Assembly (NCBI GenBank): GCA_934292725.1
Contig: CAKQXY010000020.1
Span: forward strand, 1 to 59,572
Direction of reading: 5' to 3'
Length of the DNA: 59,572 nt
Origin: an uncultured Lachnospiraceae bacterium
GTDB taxonomy: Bacteria; Bacillota; Clostridia; Lachnospirales; Lachnospiraceae
Under the pieces are notes generated by a model. The model did no database searches. It was not told the origin of the DNA and worked only from the letters and a program-made list of their open reading frames with translations. The translations under genes and the position numbers were made by a program. Shown piece after piece: positions 8,520 through 17,382 of the stretch (its first letter is position 1; every line of letters starts with the position of its first letter).

Positions 8520-9503
8520 TTATTTTTTGTCAGAAGACACTTCGTTTTCTGTCGAAGCATCTATTTTGACTGCTTCGTCTTCCGATTGTCCTCGTTTTCC
8601 AATGAAGCCTTCAATTGCCTCATAAATTTCCTTTGCGCCTGCAAAAATCGGCGGAAGAAGCATCATTCCATGAATGCCATCCAACACACGAACACTCTTT
8701 ACGCTGCAGCCGGCCTCGCGCATCTTTTCACCTAATGCTTCACCTTCGTCACGAAGCGGATCATACTCCATCGTGATTAAAAGTGTATCAGGCAGATTTG
8801 AAAAATCATGGTGCTGAAGCGGTGCAAAGTATGGATTTTTCTCATCTTCCTTGCTGCTTCGATAAAGCTCCATGTACTCGCACATTAATGCACGTGTAAG
8901 TAAATAGTCATATCCATTTTCTTCAACTGATGGATATGGATTATCGTCACCATATGAACCATAAGCTACAGGATAAATCAGTACCTGTCTTTTTGGCATC
9001 AGCCCTCCACGGTCTCTTGCCATCATACCAAGCTCTGCACAGATCTCACCGCCGGCGCTGTCGCCCATTATAACAATATCTTCCTGCTTTGCCTGATACC
9101 AATCTTCGCAATGTGCAAGCACAGCCTGCATCGCCTCGTAGCAATCCTCTAATCCCTGCGGAAAACGGTGCTCTGGCGCCAAACGATAATTAACAGAAAC
9201 AACCTTATAGCCAGTGCGCTCAGACAGATTGGCACAGACATTTCCGTAGCTTTCAAAATCACCTGTCACAAAGCCGCCGCCATGAAAAAATAAAATAAGC
9301 GGTGCCACTTTTCCGTCATAGCTGTAGGTACGAAGCAAAATATCGCGCCCCTCAAGATGAAGAATGCGATCCATTGTATTGCAACTTCTCCCCTTGTAAT
9401 ACGGATACATTTTTTCTTTTTTACGGCTCTTCTCGTAGTCTTTTGTCATATCACCCTGATGACGTGACATTGTTCGAATTGCGGCTCTTAAAACTTTATT
9501 CAT
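8520..9503 (-). CDS. Alpha/beta-hydrolase esterase of the hormone-sensitive lipase type
   Basis: A 327-aa esterase-like protein. HGGGF (near residue 73) forms the oxyanion hole, GDSAGG (near 148) holds the nucleophilic serine, EYDPLRDEG (near 247) the acid and DGIHGM (near 279) the histidine, in the order of the family. The C-terminal 30 residues are Glu/Ser/Lys rich and probably disordered. No signal peptide is seen, so it should act in the cytoplasm. It lies 42 bases downstream of yfcE and just ahead of the acyltransferase gene, suggesting a shared acyl-ester substrate. The exact ester is unknown. Confidence 0.88.
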   Translation of the reverse strand: MNKVLRAAIRTMSRHQGDMTKDYEKSRKKEKMYPYYKGRSCNTMDRILHLEGRDILLRTYSYDGKVAPLILFFHGGGFVTGDFESYGNVCANLSERTGYKVVSVNYRLAPEHRFPQGLEDCYEAMQAVLAHCEDWYQAKQEDIVIMGDSAGGEICAELGMMARDRGGLMPKRQVLIYPVAYGSYGDDNPYPSVEENGYDYLLTRALMCEYMELYRSSKEDEKNPYFAPLQHHDFSNLPDTLLITMEYDPLRDEGEALGEKMREAGCSVKSVRVLDGIHGMMLLPPIFAGAKEIYEAIEGFIGKRGQSEDEAVKIDASTENEVSSDKK

Positions 9504-9545
9504 AAATGGCTGTATTCCTTTCTGTGGTATGCAGTCACAAAAATC

Positions 9546-10031
9546 TTATAACTTGCACAGTGTAAAGTGTGCCTCGCCTTCGCGGTCAATTTCCATCAAT
9601 ATATATGTGTGGGCAAAACCATCCTGACGCGGCAAAGTTAAACTTCCTGGATTTAAGATAGTGACATTCCTTCCCTGATTGATAATCGGCACGTGAGTGT
9701 GACCATACATTGCGATGTCTGCTCCACGAAGAAGTGCTGCCTCTTTGAGTGTCTGGATTCCGAAATTTACCTGATAACGATGTCCATGTGTCAAAAAGAC
9801 GCGGTACTTTCCGATTTCTATTAGCTTATCCTGCGCAAGATCAGATGAATAATCACAGTTTCCGCGCACAATATCAACAGGGCAGCCTACTAAGCGTGCA
9901 ATCTCATCCTGCTGTCCCTCTGAGTCACCAAGATGAATCAACCTGTCTGGCTTTCCTGTTCTGGCTAACATCTCCTTAAAATAATTAAGTCTTCCATGTG
10001 TGTCACTGACAATCAGAATGCGCTCACTCAT
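9546..10031 (-). CDS. YfcE/MJ0936-family metallophosphodiesterase
   Basis: The 161-aa protein has the calcineurin-like metal-binding motifs in order: SDTHG (10-14), GDSEG, GNCDY, THGH (near 98) and GHTHVP (near 121). These ligands bind two metal ions; family members hydrolyse phosphodiesters. Its first 8 bases overlap the end of rdgB, so the two are translated together, as in many Clostridia. The natural substrate is not known. Confidence 0.92.
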   Translation of the reverse strand: MSERILIVSDTHGRLNYFKEMLARTGKPDRLIHLGDSEGQQDEIARLVGCPVDIVRGNCDYSSDLAQDKLIEIGKYRVFLTHGHRYQVNFGIQTLKEAALLRGADIAMYGHTHVPIINQGRNVTILNPGSLTLPRQDGFAHTYILMEIDREGEAHFTLCKL

Positions 10032-10629
10032 TATTGCTTTCCTCTTTTTGCAAAATTGCCTTCATGGCACGAAGTGCTTTTCCTCTATGGCTGATCTCAT
10101 TTTTCTCTTCTGCTGAAATCTCTGCCGTTGTCTTGCCAAGCTCTGGCACATACACAATCGGATCATAGCCAAAACCACCGCAGCCTGCCGGTGTCTTTGC
10201 AATTACACCCTCTATGGTACCGCGTGTAACAGCAGTATGACCATCAGGAAAGCTAGCTGCAATCACACACACAAAGCGCGCACTGCGATCCTTCCCCTCC
10301 ACTCCATCAAGACGGTCAATGATAGACTGATTTTTGATATCATATGATGTGTCCTCACCCATATATCTGGCTGAATGTACACCTGGTTCTTTATTTAAAT
10401 AATCAACCTCAAGACCAGAATCATCAGCCAGAATGATGCCATCAGTATATGGACGAAGCGCATTCACCTTAATCAAAGCGTTTTCCTCAAATGTGCTGCC
10501 ATTCTCATCGATATCAACCTTGATGCCAGCATCCTTAAGAGACGTAATCTCATAGCCGCTTCCTTCCATAATCATGCGGATCTCACGCATCTTTCCCTCA
10601 TTTGTGGTTGCGAATAATATTTTTTTCAT
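10024..10629 (-). CDS. rdgB: XTP/dITP diphosphatase (RdgB/HAM1 family)
   Basis: House-cleaning pyrophosphatase that removes inosine and xanthosine triphosphates from the nucleotide pool. The 201-aa sequence starts MKKILFATTNEGKMREI and has the family's substrate and metal motifs: FEENALIKV, ILADDSGLEVDYL, PGVHSARYMGE, GCGGFGYDPIVYVPE and SHRGKAL. It lies 24 bases after the protease gene and overlaps yfcE by 8 bases. Confidence 0.95.
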   Translation of the reverse strand: MKKILFATTNEGKMREIRMIMEGSGYEITSLKDAGIKVDIDENGSTFEENALIKVNALRPYTDGIILADDSGLEVDYLNKEPGVHSARYMGEDTSYDIKNQSIIDRLDGVEGKDRSARFVCVIAASFPDGHTAVTRGTIEGVIAKTPAGCGGFGYDPIVYVPELGKTTAEISAEEKNEISHRGKALRAMKAILQKEESNNE

Positions 10630-10653
10630 GGTGTTTTTATTCCTTATTCTTTT

Positions 10654-12357
10654 TTACTGTTCTTTTGTGTATGCCTTTAAGCATATGTTGCAATTATATT
10701 TGTCCTGCGCAGACTGCCAGCTTGTACCTTTCATGCTGATATAGCCCTCGTTTCCACTCAGGCTTGCAATGACAGCGCCATCCTTGCTTGTGTACTCGAC
10801 TGCTACAGGTCGCTCACTGCCTGGCGTGCGCACGTAGACGATCACTGCATATCGATCACCATCTGATAAAAGCACAGGCTTGTCCAATTTGACTGTGTAA
10901 TACCCGGCATTTGAAAAACTGCCAGATGCCGCCTTTTTCTGGAATGTCAGATCAGCCTCTCCTGTCACCTTATTTACTACATAAACTTCATAGCTAGTGT
11001 CTGGTGCTGTGGCATAAAAGCCAACAGCTTCAAGCACCTCGTCACCATTTGCAGTATAAAGATTGGCAAAGTAAGCTTCCTCGTTTCCATAACCAAGCTG
11101 TCCAACCCAGCCGCACTTATCTGACTGGTAAATTCGATCATAATTATCTGTATTTTCAATTTTTGTGTAGGCTGCATTATAGATGCCGACGTTGGAATCA
11201 TAATAAGACACCCAGAAATATCCACCGTCACCAAAGCCAGTTCCCCAGCTGTTCATGCAAAGCCATGCACCATTTCCCTCTGGCTGTGTACGAAAATTTG
11301 ACGCGGCATAACCATCATCCCAACCAACAATCAGCGTATCATGATTTATTTTGTTCGTTCCTATATAACAGTATGCGTTCTGTGCATTGTTATAATATGA
11401 AGATTCGCTGTTTTCACCGCTGACCTCACAGTAGATAGATGTCTGGACACTTCCATACAGATAAACAGCCCGCTTAATTGCAGATTGATCTTTTGACGGA
11501 ATGATTTGAATTTCCTGCACATGCTTGACTGCCCTTAATGATGTATCAGTTTTTCCATCACCGTATGGGTCATCTTCTTCACGCACAGGTCCTTTCCATG
11601 AGAGCAGATACGCCATTGCCATAGTGTACTCACCGCCCGTATCCTGTCCCCAGGTATATCCATTATTCAGACTCATGTGATCAACTGAGAAATTCCAGCT
11701 TTCCTCTGGAAGAAGTGCTGCCTCTAGTGCACCGACTGATGCAAATGCCCAGCATGTACCAAGCTTTCCCTGATTCATAACTGGCGCATCAAGACCATAC
11801 AGTCTTGGGTCAAATGCTGAAGGAAGCTTAGAGGCTTCTGGACGAATATCAGTAAATCGAATTGTATTGGCTGATGCATCCCACTCGACCTCATAGTCAA
11901 GTCCTTTCGCAACTACATCTGCACTTAAATAGTAGGATCCTCCCTGAAAAACAAGTGCATTTGGGATATTTTCCTTTTCACCATTGATTACGATCTCTTC
12001 TGCATTTTCCTCTGCCTCTATGCTTCGGTCATTGCGGTATGCCTTCAGTGTTTTGTGATCATAGATTCCTACATTGCAAAGAAAGACATCGCGAAGCGTA
12101 TCCACTGGAATCATCAGTTGTCTGTCATCTGCCATATATGGCTGTATATCGTTCTTTGCCAAGCGCTTTCCATCCACGCTCAGACTGATTTCCTTTTGGT
12201 TTGTCTTTGCTGCAATCAGCTCATTCCACTCATCACAAACGCCTGCCTGCGTATAGCCGCTTCGAACTGTGCTTGTTGTCTGCCTTTGGTACAGACAGAC
12301 AACAGCCAACACTAACAGTGCAAGCGCTGCGGCAATATACCACTGTTTATATTTCAC
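10654..12357 (-). CDS. Membrane-anchored papain-like (C1A) cysteine protease
   Basis: The 567-aa product has an uncleaved-looking N-terminal anchor (residues 6-23), a stalk resembling the copper-amine-oxidase N-terminal domain (about 50-165), a papain-like catalytic domain and a C-terminal beta-rich, lectin-like domain (about 430-560). Active-site residues are visible: Cys in GKLGTCWAFASV (near 204), His in NHDTLIVGWDD and Asn in MNSWGTGFG. It should act outside the membrane. The start is a GTG overlapping the end of the methyltransferase gene by 11 bases, with only a weak ribosome site, so it may be translationally coupled. Physiological targets are unknown. Confidence 0.88.
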   Translation of the reverse strand: MKYKQWYIAAALALLVLAVVCLYQRQTTSTVRSGYTQAGVCDEWNELIAAKTNQKEISLSVDGKRLAKNDIQPYMADDRQLMIPVDTLRDVFLCNVGIYDHKTLKAYRNDRSIEAEENAEEIVINGEKENIPNALVFQGGSYYLSADVVAKGLDYEVEWDASANTIRFTDIRPEASKLPSAFDPRLYGLDAPVMNQGKLGTCWAFASVGALEAALLPEESWNFSVDHMSLNNGYTWGQDTGGEYTMAMAYLLSWKGPVREEDDPYGDGKTDTSLRAVKHVQEIQIIPSKDQSAIKRAVYLYGSVQTSIYCEVSGENSESSYYNNAQNAYCYIGTNKINHDTLIVGWDDGYAASNFRTQPEGNGAWLCMNSWGTGFGDGGYFWVSYYDSNVGIYNAAYTKIENTDNYDRIYQSDKCGWVGQLGYGNEEAYFANLYTANGDEVLEAVGFYATAPDTSYEVYVVNKVTGEADLTFQKKAASGSFSNAGYYTVKLDKPVLLSDGDRYAVIVYVRTPGSERPVAVEYTSKDGAVIASLSGNEGYISMKGTSWQSAQDKYNCNICLKAYTKEQ

Positions 12358-13510
12358 TCGTTCTTTGTTCCCTTCTCGGCGGCTTCGGGCCGATGTACTG
12401 ATAATAGTAGGTCTTAATCATTCCGTTATAAATTTTACGGTTCTTGTCCGCTTTCTTGCCAATTGCATTCTGTGCATCCTCATAGGATGTGATTAAATAC
12501 ATAGACCATGTGTCCAGCTTGGCAAAACGATCACCTATTGTACGGTACAACTCCGGCAGATCTGCCTTCTCCTCAAGACGCTCGCCATATGGCGGATTCG
12601 TTATAATAAAGCCATACTTTCCAGGATGGGACAATGCGCTTACAGGACGCTGCTGCAAATGAATCATATGATCAACACCGGCACGCTGTGCATTCTCTCT
12701 TGCCATGCGTACAGCAGACGGATCAATATCGTATCCCTGAATATCTGTCTTTACAGACAAATCTACAAGATCATTTGCCTCGTCCATCGCATCGTACCAG
12801 GTTTTCTTTGGAATCAAATTTTTCCAGCTCTCAGACAAGAAGCTTCTATTCATGCCTGGCGCCATATTCGCTGCCATCATAGCTGCTTCGATTGCAAAGG
12901 TACCGCTTCCGCAGAATGGATCAACAAGAATACGATCCTTCTTCCATGGGGTCAGCATAATCAATGCACTTGCAAGTGTCTCACTGATTGGTGCCTTTGT
13001 TGTACTTTGACGATATCCTCTCTTATGAAGACTCTCTCCTGTTGAATCGATGCCGACGGTGAACTCGTCCTTCATGGCAAATACTCGTACTGGATAAGAT
13101 GCACCTGTCTCCGGAATCACCTCTGTATGGTACGCACTCTTTAAGCGCTCTACGATTGCTTTTTTCATGATGGACTGGATGTCTGATGATGAATAAAGCT
13201 TGCTCTTTACGGTGGATGCCTTCGTCACCCATACCTTGCCATCCTTTGGAATCCACTCTTCCCATGGCAGTGCCTTTGTGCACTCAAACAGCTCGTCAAA
13301 TGTGCGCGCTGTAAAGCTGCCTGCCTTTAACAGGATACGCTCTGCGCTGCGAAGAAATACATTAGCGCGGCAGAGCGCTTCCATATCTCCTATAAAGGTT
13401 ACTCTTCCATCTTCTGTTTTGCTGATATCATAGCCAAGATCATCGATCTCTCTTTTTAACACCGCCTCTAATCCAAAGTGACACGGTGCAATTAATTCGT
13501 ATGTTTTCAT
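12347..13510 (-). CDS. THUMP-domain 23S rRNA (guanine-N2) methyltransferase, RlmL/YpsC family
   Basis: The 387-aa protein has an N-terminal ferredoxin-like/THUMP RNA-binding part (about 1-160) and a class I SAM methyltransferase domain with DPFCGSGTFAIEAAMMA (near 195) and the catalytic NPPYGERL (near 305). This is the layout of RlmL N-terminal/YpsC-type enzymes that make m2G in 23S rRNA. GGAGG precedes the ATG. It sits 71 bases downstream of a rhodanese gene and overlaps the protease gene. The modified position is inferred from family only. Confidence 0.9.
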   Translation of the reverse strand: MKTYELIAPCHFGLEAVLKREIDDLGYDISKTEDGRVTFIGDMEALCRANVFLRSAERILLKAGSFTARTFDELFECTKALPWEEWIPKDGKVWVTKASTVKSKLYSSSDIQSIMKKAIVERLKSAYHTEVIPETGASYPVRVFAMKDEFTVGIDSTGESLHKRGYRQSTTKAPISETLASALIMLTPWKKDRILVDPFCGSGTFAIEAAMMAANMAPGMNRSFLSESWKNLIPKKTWYDAMDEANDLVDLSVKTDIQGYDIDPSAVRMARENAQRAGVDHMIHLQQRPVSALSHPGKYGFIITNPPYGERLEEKADLPELYRTIGDRFAKLDTWSMYLITSYEDAQNAIGKKADKNRKIYNGMIKTYYYQYIGPKPPRREQRTSEI

Positions 13511-13581
13511 TTAGCCTCCAATTTTGTGTTTTTATATTTGTAAGCCAGACGTTTTTTCCTGCAGCATTTATCATACAATAG

Positions 13582-13875
13582 CTACATATTGCTAAAACGG
13601 CGGTATGCCTGCAGCCCTCCATTTACTGAGAGCACATCATAGCCGTACTGGCTTAACTTTCTGCCTGCGAGAATACTGGTTGTACCCCACTCACAGTATA
13701 ACACTAGAAGGCGGTTTCGGGGAAGTCTTTTCTTGTAATCTTCTAAAAAATCATAAGGAATATTTACGGCACCGGGGATATGACCCTGCTCATACTCTTC
13801 TTTTGTGCGAAGATCGATCAGGTAGGCACCAGATCTTCTATAATCATCAAGTGTACTTGCTGCGATTAGTCTCAT
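13582..13875 (-). CDS. Single-domain rhodanese-like sulfurtransferase
   Basis: A 97-aa rhodanese domain with LIDLRTKEEYEQGHIPGAVN and the active-site loop LYCEWGTTS, so the catalytic Cys is present. It could carry persulfide sulfur; the acceptor is unknown. GGAGGTG stands 7 bases before the ATG at 13873-13875; an in-frame GTG lies inside that site and is not the start. An internal piece of this gene (13703-13760) is duplicated at 19960-20017. Confidence 0.9.
   Translation of the reverse strand: MRLIAASTLDDYRRSGAYLIDLRTKEEYEQGHIPGAVNIPYDFLEDYKKRLPRNRLLVLYCEWGTTSILAGRKLSQYGYDVLSVNGGLQAYRRFSNM
13703..13760 (-). repeat. 58-bp direct repeat, left copy (inside rhodanese gene)
   Basis: Matches 19960-20017 at 57 of 58 positions in the same orientation, with no gaps. 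The only difference is G13719 against A19976. Here the segment codes for rhodanese residues about 39-58. Confidence 0.95.
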
Positions 13876-13966
13876 GAAAAGCACCTCCGAAAATTTCTTG
13901 TCTTTTCAGACTATGCTATACTTTATTCTATGCGTATGTTACTCAGAAGGTCTATGAAGGGCAGCA

Positions 13967-13986
13967 TCGTAAATCACATTCACCTC
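13967..13986 (-). repeat. Copy of a 20-base motif shared with 24324-24343 and 30554-30573
   Basis: Read on the minus strand the segment is GAGGTGAATGTGATTTACGA, which matches the two other copies at 18 of 20 bases. It lies between the rhodanese promoter region and the promoter of the LytTR operon. The surrounding bases are GC-richer than the flanks. Confidence 0.6.
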
Positions 13987-14004
13987 GCCGTCGTTTCGGT
14001 AACG

Positions 14005-14033
14005 TTGACAACTCATTAATGTCTTGGTATAAT
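14005..14033 (+). promoter_or_regulatory. Consensus promoter of the LytTR-GHKL-ABC operon
   Basis: A perfect TTGACA (14005-14010) and perfect TATAAT (14028-14033) are separated by 17 bases, about 33 bases before the regulator's start codon. Confidence 0.9.
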
Positions 14034-14065
14034 TTAACAAAATTATTGGAACGGCGGTGATGACC

Positions 14066-14764
14066 ATGAAATTTAAAATTGCAATCTGCGATGATGAGCA
14101 AAATCAAATTGACTATATGGCTTCGATTGTTGCATCGTGGAGTGCTCACGCAGGACATAATTGCGAGATACGCACGTTTGTATCTGCCGAAGCTTTTCTA
14201 TTTGAATATGAAGAGGATAAGGCATTTGACATTCTTCTGCTTGATATTGAAATGGAAAATATGAACGGCATTGAACTTGCTAAGCGCATCCGCAAAGATC
14301 ACAACCGTGCCGAAATCATTTTTATTACTTCGCATTTTGAGTTTGTCTGGGAAGGCTATGAAGTTGATGCGCTTCATTATCTGACGAAACCACTTTCTGC
14401 TGAAAAGCTCACGCAGGTTCTGAGCAAAGCCGCAGATAAGCTTTCTGTCGAACCGCCGTCAGTGGTAATCTCTTGCGATGGTGAAACGCTCAAATTATAT
14501 GAATCAGATATCCTCTATGCAGAAGCCTTTCTGCATTATATTGTCATTCACACAAAAGACAACGAGTACAAGATCAAGGAACCTATATCTGTGTTTGAAA
14601 ATAAAGTAAGCGATGATTTCTATCGTATTCACCGCTCTTACTTGGTTTCACTTAAATATATAACTCGAATTTCTCGTACATCCGTTACTATCGGAAACGC
14701 AACCCTTCCTCTTTCCAGAGGAAAGTACGACGATATCAACCGAGCATTTATCGAGCATAATTGA
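14066..14764 (+). CDS. LytTR-family response regulator
   Basis: A 232-aa AgrA/ComE-like regulator. The receiver domain (about 1-118) has the acidic pair ICDDE, the phospho-acceptor Asp in LLLDIEMENM and the switch Lys in LTKPL. The LytTR DNA-binding domain occupies about 135-232 (FYRIHRSYLVSLKYI). GGCGGTG precedes the ATG at 14066; the GTG and ATG just upstream overlap that site. It is followed 15 bases later by a GHKL kinase and then two ABC transporters, so it probably activates a peptide-export or resistance operon. Confidence 0.92.
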   Translation: MKFKIAICDDEQNQIDYMASIVASWSAHAGHNCEIRTFVSAEAFLFEYEEDKAFDILLLDIEMENMNGIELAKRIRKDHNRAEIIFITSHFEFVWEGYEVDALHYLTKPLSAEKLTQVLSKAADKLSVEPPSVVISCDGETLKLYESDILYAEAFLHYIVIHTKDNEYKIKEPISVFENKVSDDFYRIHRSYLVSLKYITRISRTSVTIGNATLPLSRGKYDDINRAFIEHN

Positions 14765-14779
14765 GAATCGAGGAAACTT

Positions 14780-15430
14780 ATGAGAAAGAAAACATACTTA
14801 AAGCTGGTTGACTATCAGACGGAACAATCTGAAAAACACTTAAATGAAGTGCGAAGTATCCACAAGGAAATGAGAGGTTACAAACATGATTTTCACCATC
14901 ATCTTCAAACATTAAAAGGTCAACTTGAAGCTGGAGAAATTGAGCGTGCGCTTGCTTATATCGATCAACTTGATACACAGCTAATGCATGTGGATACTCT
15001 GTTGAAAACTGGTAATGTATCTCTCGATGCCATTTTATCTGCAAAGATCGCACAAGCAAAGGCAGAAGCGATTACGGTTACAGTGAAAGCCAATGTGCCA
15101 GATATCCTGACAATTTCAGATTTGGAATTGAGTATTGTCATCGGGAATCTGCTTGACAATGCGATTGAATCCTGCCGTACCGTCACGGGAGAACGATTTA
15201 TTCGTATTTTTATTTCGATGAAAGGAACAATGCTTTATTTTTCTATGCTCAACACAGCAGGTCCAAAGAAGAAAAAGACAGGTTCTTTATTTGCAACCCA
15301 CAAGGACGGTATTCACGGGTTCGGTTTGCGCCGTGCCGAAGCAATCCTTGAAGAACATGGCGGCTGGGTCAAGTACAACAGTGAAGACGGTGCTTTTACT
15401 TCGGAGTTTTTGGTGCCAGCTATCGAGTAA
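14780..15430 (+). CDS. Short soluble GHKL-family sensor histidine kinase
   Basis: The 216-aa protein has the phospho-acceptor region RGYKHDFHHHLQTLKGQLEA (near 34), a coiled linker, the N box IGNLLDNAIESC (near 122) and the GHKL glycine box GIHGFGLRRAE (near 178). It lacks the multi-span sensor domain normal for AgrC/ComD-type kinases, which are about twice as long. A good GAGGAAACTT site precedes its ATG, so the short form is translated as such. It may respond to a cytoplasmic signal or partner, or be a deletion derivative. Its partner is the LytTR regulator upstream. Confidence 0.88.
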   Translation: MRKKTYLKLVDYQTEQSEKHLNEVRSIHKEMRGYKHDFHHHLQTLKGQLEAGEIERALAYIDQLDTQLMHVDTLLKTGNVSLDAILSAKIAQAKAEAITVTVKANVPDILTISDLELSIVIGNLLDNAIESCRTVTGERFIRIFISMKGTMLYFSMLNTAGPKKKKTGSLFATHKDGIHGFGLRRAEAILEEHGGWVKYNSEDGAFTSEFLVPAIE

Positions 15431-15528
15431 TTTGCAATTCGTGTACGGACAAAAGCATTTGGTGCACAAATTTATAATCGTGCAACTTCGTGTGTTAGCA
15501 TAGGTGTGTAAATAGGAGGTACGCGAAT

Positions 15529-17382
15529 ATGAAAAAAACTAACAGAAGTTCGCACGATGAATTAAATCTCACCAATTATTCGGCAATGAAAAACATCCTA
15601 TATTGCCTGAATAATACAGTCAAATGTCATTCTCCGCTTTTATGTTGGTGTTCTTTAAAAATACTGATTGGCACGTTAATTCCAATTTTAACAACTATTT
15701 TGCCAAAAATAGTAATTGAGATGGTTACTGCAAAACAAAGCGTATACAAATTGGCAACTGCCATTATCATCTTCATGGGCAGCCTTGCCATTCTATCCGG
15801 TGCCGACAAATTTCTGACTAAGTTGATTTATCATCAGAAATTCAGAATGAACACATTTTATCTCAAACATGCGGCACTGAAAGGATTGACAACCGACTAT
15901 ATCAACCAAGAAAATGGAATCTTTAGGAAGCTTCAAACAGAAAGTTTTGAGTGCTGTAACGGAAATTACTCTCCGCTTTCCAATATATATGAAATTTTGA
16001 TAAAACTCTGTACCAGTTTTTTGGGATTATCTGTTTTTGGTTCTATGCTTATTCAGGTTCACTGGGGAATCATTATTTTTCTAATTACAACAACTGTAAT
16101 CAGCTATTATTTAAATCAAAAAATCATTGCATGGACAGCTGCAAATAATAAGGAGCGGATTGGTTATCAGCAGCGACTCCACTATATTAACGATATTTCT
16201 GGTGATATTCGTTCTGCAAAAGATATTCGTCTATACAAAATGGCTGTATGGTTTTCCGATATTTACAACACCAATATGAACGGAATTGCCGACTGGTACA
16301 AACGATTTACACGCAAACTTTTTGGTATTGCAGTATATGACAGCAGCTTAGCTTTCCTTCGTGAAAGTATTGTTTATTTCTATCTACTCTATCTTATCTG
16401 GAATAGTCAAATAACGGTTGCTGAATTTGTCATGTATTTAAGTGTTGTTACTGGCTTCTCGTCATGGCTTGGCAATATTTTTTCAGATTTATCCTCGCTT
16501 AACCAGATAAATTTGAAAATCAATTATTTTCGTTCCTACCTTGAATACCCGGAAACATTTAATCGAAACAATGGTGTAACAAATCCGGCGAACGATTGTC
16601 CAAAAGAAATTGAACTCAAAAATGTGAGTTACCGATATGAGGGTGCAAATCACAATACATTACAAAATATCAATCTGAAAATAAATCCTGGTGAACATAT
16701 CGCAATCGTGGGATTAAATGGTGCAGGCAAAACGACACTTGTTAAGTTGCTATGCGGTTTGATTGATCCGACAGAAGGACAAATATTCTATGATGGCATT
16801 GATATCCGCAAATACAATCGCACCGCATTTTATAGACTCTTTTCTGCTGTATTTCAACAATTCAGTATTCTGCCTGTGACCATTGCGGAAATTGTTTCCG
16901 AAACTACGCCAGAAAATATTGATTATAATAAAGTGAAACGCTGCTTAATTGTCGCAGGGTTATGGAATAAAATCGAGCAACTGACCAATGGTGTAAACAG
17001 TCAATTTGGAAAAACAATATACGACGATGGTGTCGAATTTTCCGGCGGCGAAATTCAGAAATTGTTGCTCGCGCGTGCAATGTACAAAAATGCTCCTGTT
17101 ATGCTTCTTGATGAACCTACAGCTGCCCTTGATCCCATTGCAGAAAGCACATTATATGGAAATTACAATCAAATAAGTTTTCAAAAAACGACTGTATTTG
17201 TTTCGCACCGACTGGCAAGCACAAGCTTTTGTGACCGCATCATCCTAATTGAAAATGGAAAAATCTGTGAGGAAGGCAGCCATAATGAACTGCTTAAGCA
17301 GAACGGAACGTATCGTATGCTTTTTGAGACACAAGCAAAATATTACAAAAATAATCTCGGTAAAACGGAGGTGGCAGAATGA
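15529..17382 (+). CDS. ABC exporter half-transporter (permease plus ATPase), first of a pair
   Basis: A 617-aa protein with an N-terminal six-span exporter domain (about 35-330) and a C-terminal nucleotide-binding domain: Walker A GLNGAGKTTLVKL (near 401), signature FSGGEIQKL, Walker B MLLDEPTAALDP and H-loop VSHRLA. AGGAGGT precedes the ATG. Its end overlaps the next gene as ATGA, so the two half-transporters very likely form a heterodimer. No peptidase domain is present. The substrate is unknown; peptide or antibiotic export is suggested by the LytTR/GHKL context. Confidence 0.93.
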   Translation: MKKTNRSSHDELNLTNYSAMKNILYCLNNTVKCHSPLLCWCSLKILIGTLIPILTTILPKIVIEMVTAKQSVYKLATAIIIFMGSLAILSGADKFLTKLIYHQKFRMNTFYLKHAALKGLTTDYINQENGIFRKLQTESFECCNGNYSPLSNIYEILIKLCTSFLGLSVFGSMLIQVHWGIIIFLITTTVISYYLNQKIIAWTAANNKERIGYQQRLHYINDISGDIRSAKDIRLYKMAVWFSDIYNTNMNGIADWYKRFTRKLFGIAVYDSSLAFLRESIVYFYLLYLIWNSQITVAEFVMYLSVVTGFSSWLGNIFSDLSSLNQINLKINYFRSYLEYPETFNRNNGVTNPANDCPKEIELKNVSYRYEGANHNTLQNINLKINPGEHIAIVGLNGAGKTTLVKLLCGLIDPTEGQIFYDGIDIRKYNRTAFYRLFSAVFQQFSILPVTIAEIVSETTPENIDYNKVKRCLIVAGLWNKIEQLTNGVNSQFGKTIYDDGVEFSGGEIQKLLLARAMYKNAPVMLLDEPTAALDPIAESTLYGNYNQISFQKTTVFVSHRLASTSFCDRIILIENGKICEEGSHNELLKQNGTYRMLFETQAKYYKNNLGKTEVAE

